Below, piece after piece: positions 62,054-64,000 of a DNA stretch of 64,000 bases. The position numbers were made by a program, and so were the translations under genes. The DNA is taken from the NCBI GenBank assembly GCA_035515235.1, contig DATJBS010000040.1, positions 70,771 through 134,770 on the forward strand, read 5' to 3'. Below the pieces are notes generated by a model that saw only the letters and a program-made list of their open reading frames with translations, did no database searches and had not been told where the DNA came from. Every line of letters begins with the position of its first letter. Position 1 is the first letter of the stretch. The DNA is from JAMLHH01 sp035515235 (lineage in GTDB: Bacteria; Bacteroidota; Bacteroidia; Chitinophagales; JADIYW01).

Positions 62054-64000
62054 ATGATAAAAAATCTACATAATTATAAATCCTTTTTTAAAAAAAGTAT
62101 TTTTTTTATTGCTCAATTTATATTTTTTCAGTTGCTGTTTGTTTCGAACGCTTCTGCACAATCATATAATGATGGAGGAATAAGGGTTAAAGTATGGGTA
62201 CATGCTGTATACGCTGATGCTAATTGTGAAGAGCGAACTCCTATACCATTTATAGACGGCTCAGGCAGAAATCAAAAATATGTATTTAAAGATATACAGG
62301 TTAGAGGTCAACATTCTGGAACTTCTTTTCGATCAAGTAATCCTGTAACTTTTAATGTGACAGGGAGAAATAATAGATTTTGGAAAGCAGATGCTTTTAG
62401 ATTTTATGATATCCTTGGTGGTGGAAGTTCAAATCTTTTAACTCCTCCAGAAGTGCCTTGGGGAAATTTACCTATTTTAGCAAAATTGTTTCAGCCACAA
62501 TTGAATACAGCAATAGATAATACTCGTGGCTTGTTAATATTTGATGAAACCTTCTCTAACGAATCTGCACCTAGTGTAATTCAATGGAGGATGGATGATG
62601 CTTGGGAAAACGATTGTAATTTACCAGGAAATAATAACTATAAGGATTCACCAGATCCCATCTGTAATGAAAATTTCATTTCTTTGCCATCATATCTATA
62701 TAGCGGTGAATGCGTATGTCGATTTACATTAATTCCTAAAATCTGTATTTTCGGAATTTGTACACCTGAGATAAAATTGCCATGGATTGAAGGTTTAACA
62801 CCATTATATGGCCCTAGAGGAGATGATCATAGACAACGTAAAAATGATTTCTCTACAGACGCAATTCCTTTTAGAAGCGGATCTCCTGGCGTAGTTAACT
62901 ACTTCATGTCCGAAAAAATGGGTACTGGTGGTGATGGAGGTTATGCAGTTGTTTTTGCTTACCAATGGGAGTTTATTAATGAACCTAGTGTTTGTAATTC
63001 TAATGCTAATGGTAATGTTTCTTTTGCTGCTAATCCTTTAGGAGGAAATAAAATAGATGGTCCTATAGATTTATATGTATCATTTGATAGAATATTTTCT
63101 GCATCAGATTTTGACGGAGGATCAAATTGTTTTGGACTACCAAATGTTTTTGGTTTAATACCCATTTTTGCAGGAGATGAAAATTTACGTGTTAGATGGG
63201 CAGCTCGAGATAATTTGGATCCTGCTATTGGTGCTACAACAAATGTTTTCGGCCATATAGGTGATCCAAATGGGGAACTGACTCAAAATAGACCGAGATG
63301 GAATTCACGAAATGTTCCTATGTTAGAAAAACATTATTGTGACTATCCCAATACTTGTTTAGACGGAAATATTAATATGAGTGGCTTTCAAGTGAAAGTG
63401 GACGCGTGGGAGGAAGATGGATGTGGTCCAGATGAAACCTTCTCTACTTCCAATTGTCTTTTAGGGAGTTTGTTTTCAGGGGGAGTGGATGGTGATGATA
63501 ATTTCTCTACTTATACTTCTCCCGTGGTTAATTGGAGATTATCTCCACCCAATACAGATAATTATTATTATCTGCCTATAAATGTTTCTAATTCATCATT
63601 AGAAGGTTGGTTTGCTCGTGTAAAATATAGATGGGAAATTCAAGATCCTGTTGCACATTTATTGGATACAACTGAAATTATAAATAAGTGTTATAATGTT
63701 GGAGGACCTATTGTAATAAATTCAACTACAACAAATGCTACTTACATGCAGTGGGAGTATTCCAATTGGTCTGGTCCAAGTGGCGCTCCACCTGATCGTT
63801 GTCCTCCAGAGGATGCTGTATGGTTTGAAGCTACGGGACACCCTGGTGCAAGATGTGAGAATTTAACAGTTCCAGCTAATGAATTTAGAGGAACAAGATA
63901 CTATAGATTAAAAGTTTTTAATAGAAATGGAGCAGGAAGCAAAAGTAGCTCTGGTGATAAGTATGCAGTAAGTTATTCTGAATGTAAAAGAATATCAATT
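62054..64000 (+). CDS. Long secreted protein, 3' end outside window
   Basis: Open from the ATG at 62054 to the right edge, 649 codons. A signal peptide (FFIAQFIFFQLLFVSNASAQ) follows a basic start. The visible part is beta-rich with many Cys, Trp and Asn and has related sections, IRVKVWVHAVYADANCEERT near residue 40 and FQVKVDAWEEDGCGPDET near residue 445, suggesting repeated domains. Such long proteins often end in a T9SS sorting domain, but the end is not seen. No enzyme motif recognised. Confidence 0.8.
   Translation, partial: MIKNLHNYKSFFKKSIFFIAQFIFFQLLFVSNASAQSYNDGGIRVKVWVHAVYADANCEERTPIPFIDGSGRNQKYVFKDIQVRGQHSGTSFRSSNPVTFNVTGRNNRFWKADAFRFYDILGGGSSNLLTPPEVPWGNLPILAKLFQPQLNTAIDNTRGLLIFDETFSNESAPSVIQWRMDDAWENDCNLPGNNNYKDSPDPICNENFISLPSYLYSGECVCRFTLIPKICIFGICTPEIKLPWIEGLTPLYGPRGDDHRQRKNDFSTDAIPFRSGSPGVVNYFMSEKMGTGGDGGYAVVFAYQWEFINEPSVCNSNANGNVSFAANPLGGNKIDGPIDLYVSFDRIFSASDFDGGSNCFGLPNVFGLIPIFAGDENLRVRWAARDNLDPAIGATTNVFGHIGDPNGELTQNRPRWNSRNVPMLEKHYCDYPNTCLDGNINMSGFQVKVDAWEEDGCGPDETFSTSNCLLGSLFSGGVDGDDNFSTYTSPVVNWRLSPPNTDNYYYLPINVSNSSLEGWFARVKYRWEIQDPVAHLLDTTEIINKCYNVGGPIVINSTTTNATYMQWEYSNWSGPSGAPPDRCPPEDAVWFEATGHPGARCENLTVPANEFRGTRYYRLKVFNRNGAGSKSSSGDKYAVSYSECKRISI

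Overview
The window is AT-rich chromosomal DNA from a member of the Bacteroidota. The evidence is the type IX secretion genes porV, porU, gldJ and porX, a secreted protein with a T9SS C-terminal sorting domain, promoters of the TTG-N18-20-TAnnTTTG kind, few Shine-Dalgarno sequences, and a tmRNA tag ending ALAA. I cannot fix the family from sequence alone; Saprospiria-like or flavobacterial relatives are plausible.

Layout. 1-3.7 kb: the edge of a TPR gene, an SDR-NifU pair and gcvT. 3.7-14.7 kb: a housekeeping block of ileS, dksA-like, lspA and a double-ATPase ABC gene, then rimP-nusA-infB; both parts begin with structured 5' leaders. 14.8-23.7 kb: an accessory region with a Fic protein, a TPR lipoprotein, a formylglycine-generating-enzyme-like lipoprotein, a wrecked antitoxin/PIN-toxin pair fused into an RHS-type polymorphic toxin, its probable immunity gene, and a transposase interrupted by a 405-bp inverted-repeat element. 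23.9-30.7 kb: the T9SS locus porU-porV, divergent from gldJ. 30.8-35.4 kb: an operon of an ECF sigma factor, a membrane TPR protein (probable anti-sigma factor) and a large TPR-CHAT protease-like protein. 35.7-56.3 kb: mostly core genes (murF, a degenerate arginase-fold protein, a LytTR regulator, a phosphodiesterase, miaA, cca, sugar genes, recQ, a candidate small RNA, a secreted phosphoesterase, lysS, mscS, porX, pfkA, a PTPS-family gene). 56.3-57.9 kb: intergenic DNA packed with dispersed and palindromic repeats around an arsC-like gene. 57.9-58.3 kb: tmRNA. 58.5-64 kb: four same-strand genes for exported proteins, the last running off the right edge.

How the genes work together. PorU and PorV form the outer-membrane part of T9SS that processes and anchors cargo, GldJ is the lipoprotein partner, PorX is the cytoplasmic regulator, and the phosphoesterase at 47.8-49.1 kb is a cargo protein. 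cca and miaA mature tRNAs, and cca is also needed for the tmRNA here because its gene does not encode CCA.

The strongest candidates for something new are the sigma / membrane-TPR / CHAT operon, where topology suggests that an exported caspase-like domain could act on an anti-sigma factor, and the chimeric polymorphic-toxin locus with a possible GIY-YIG nuclease tip and a paired immunity gene. No search could be run, so family names rest on motif recognition.
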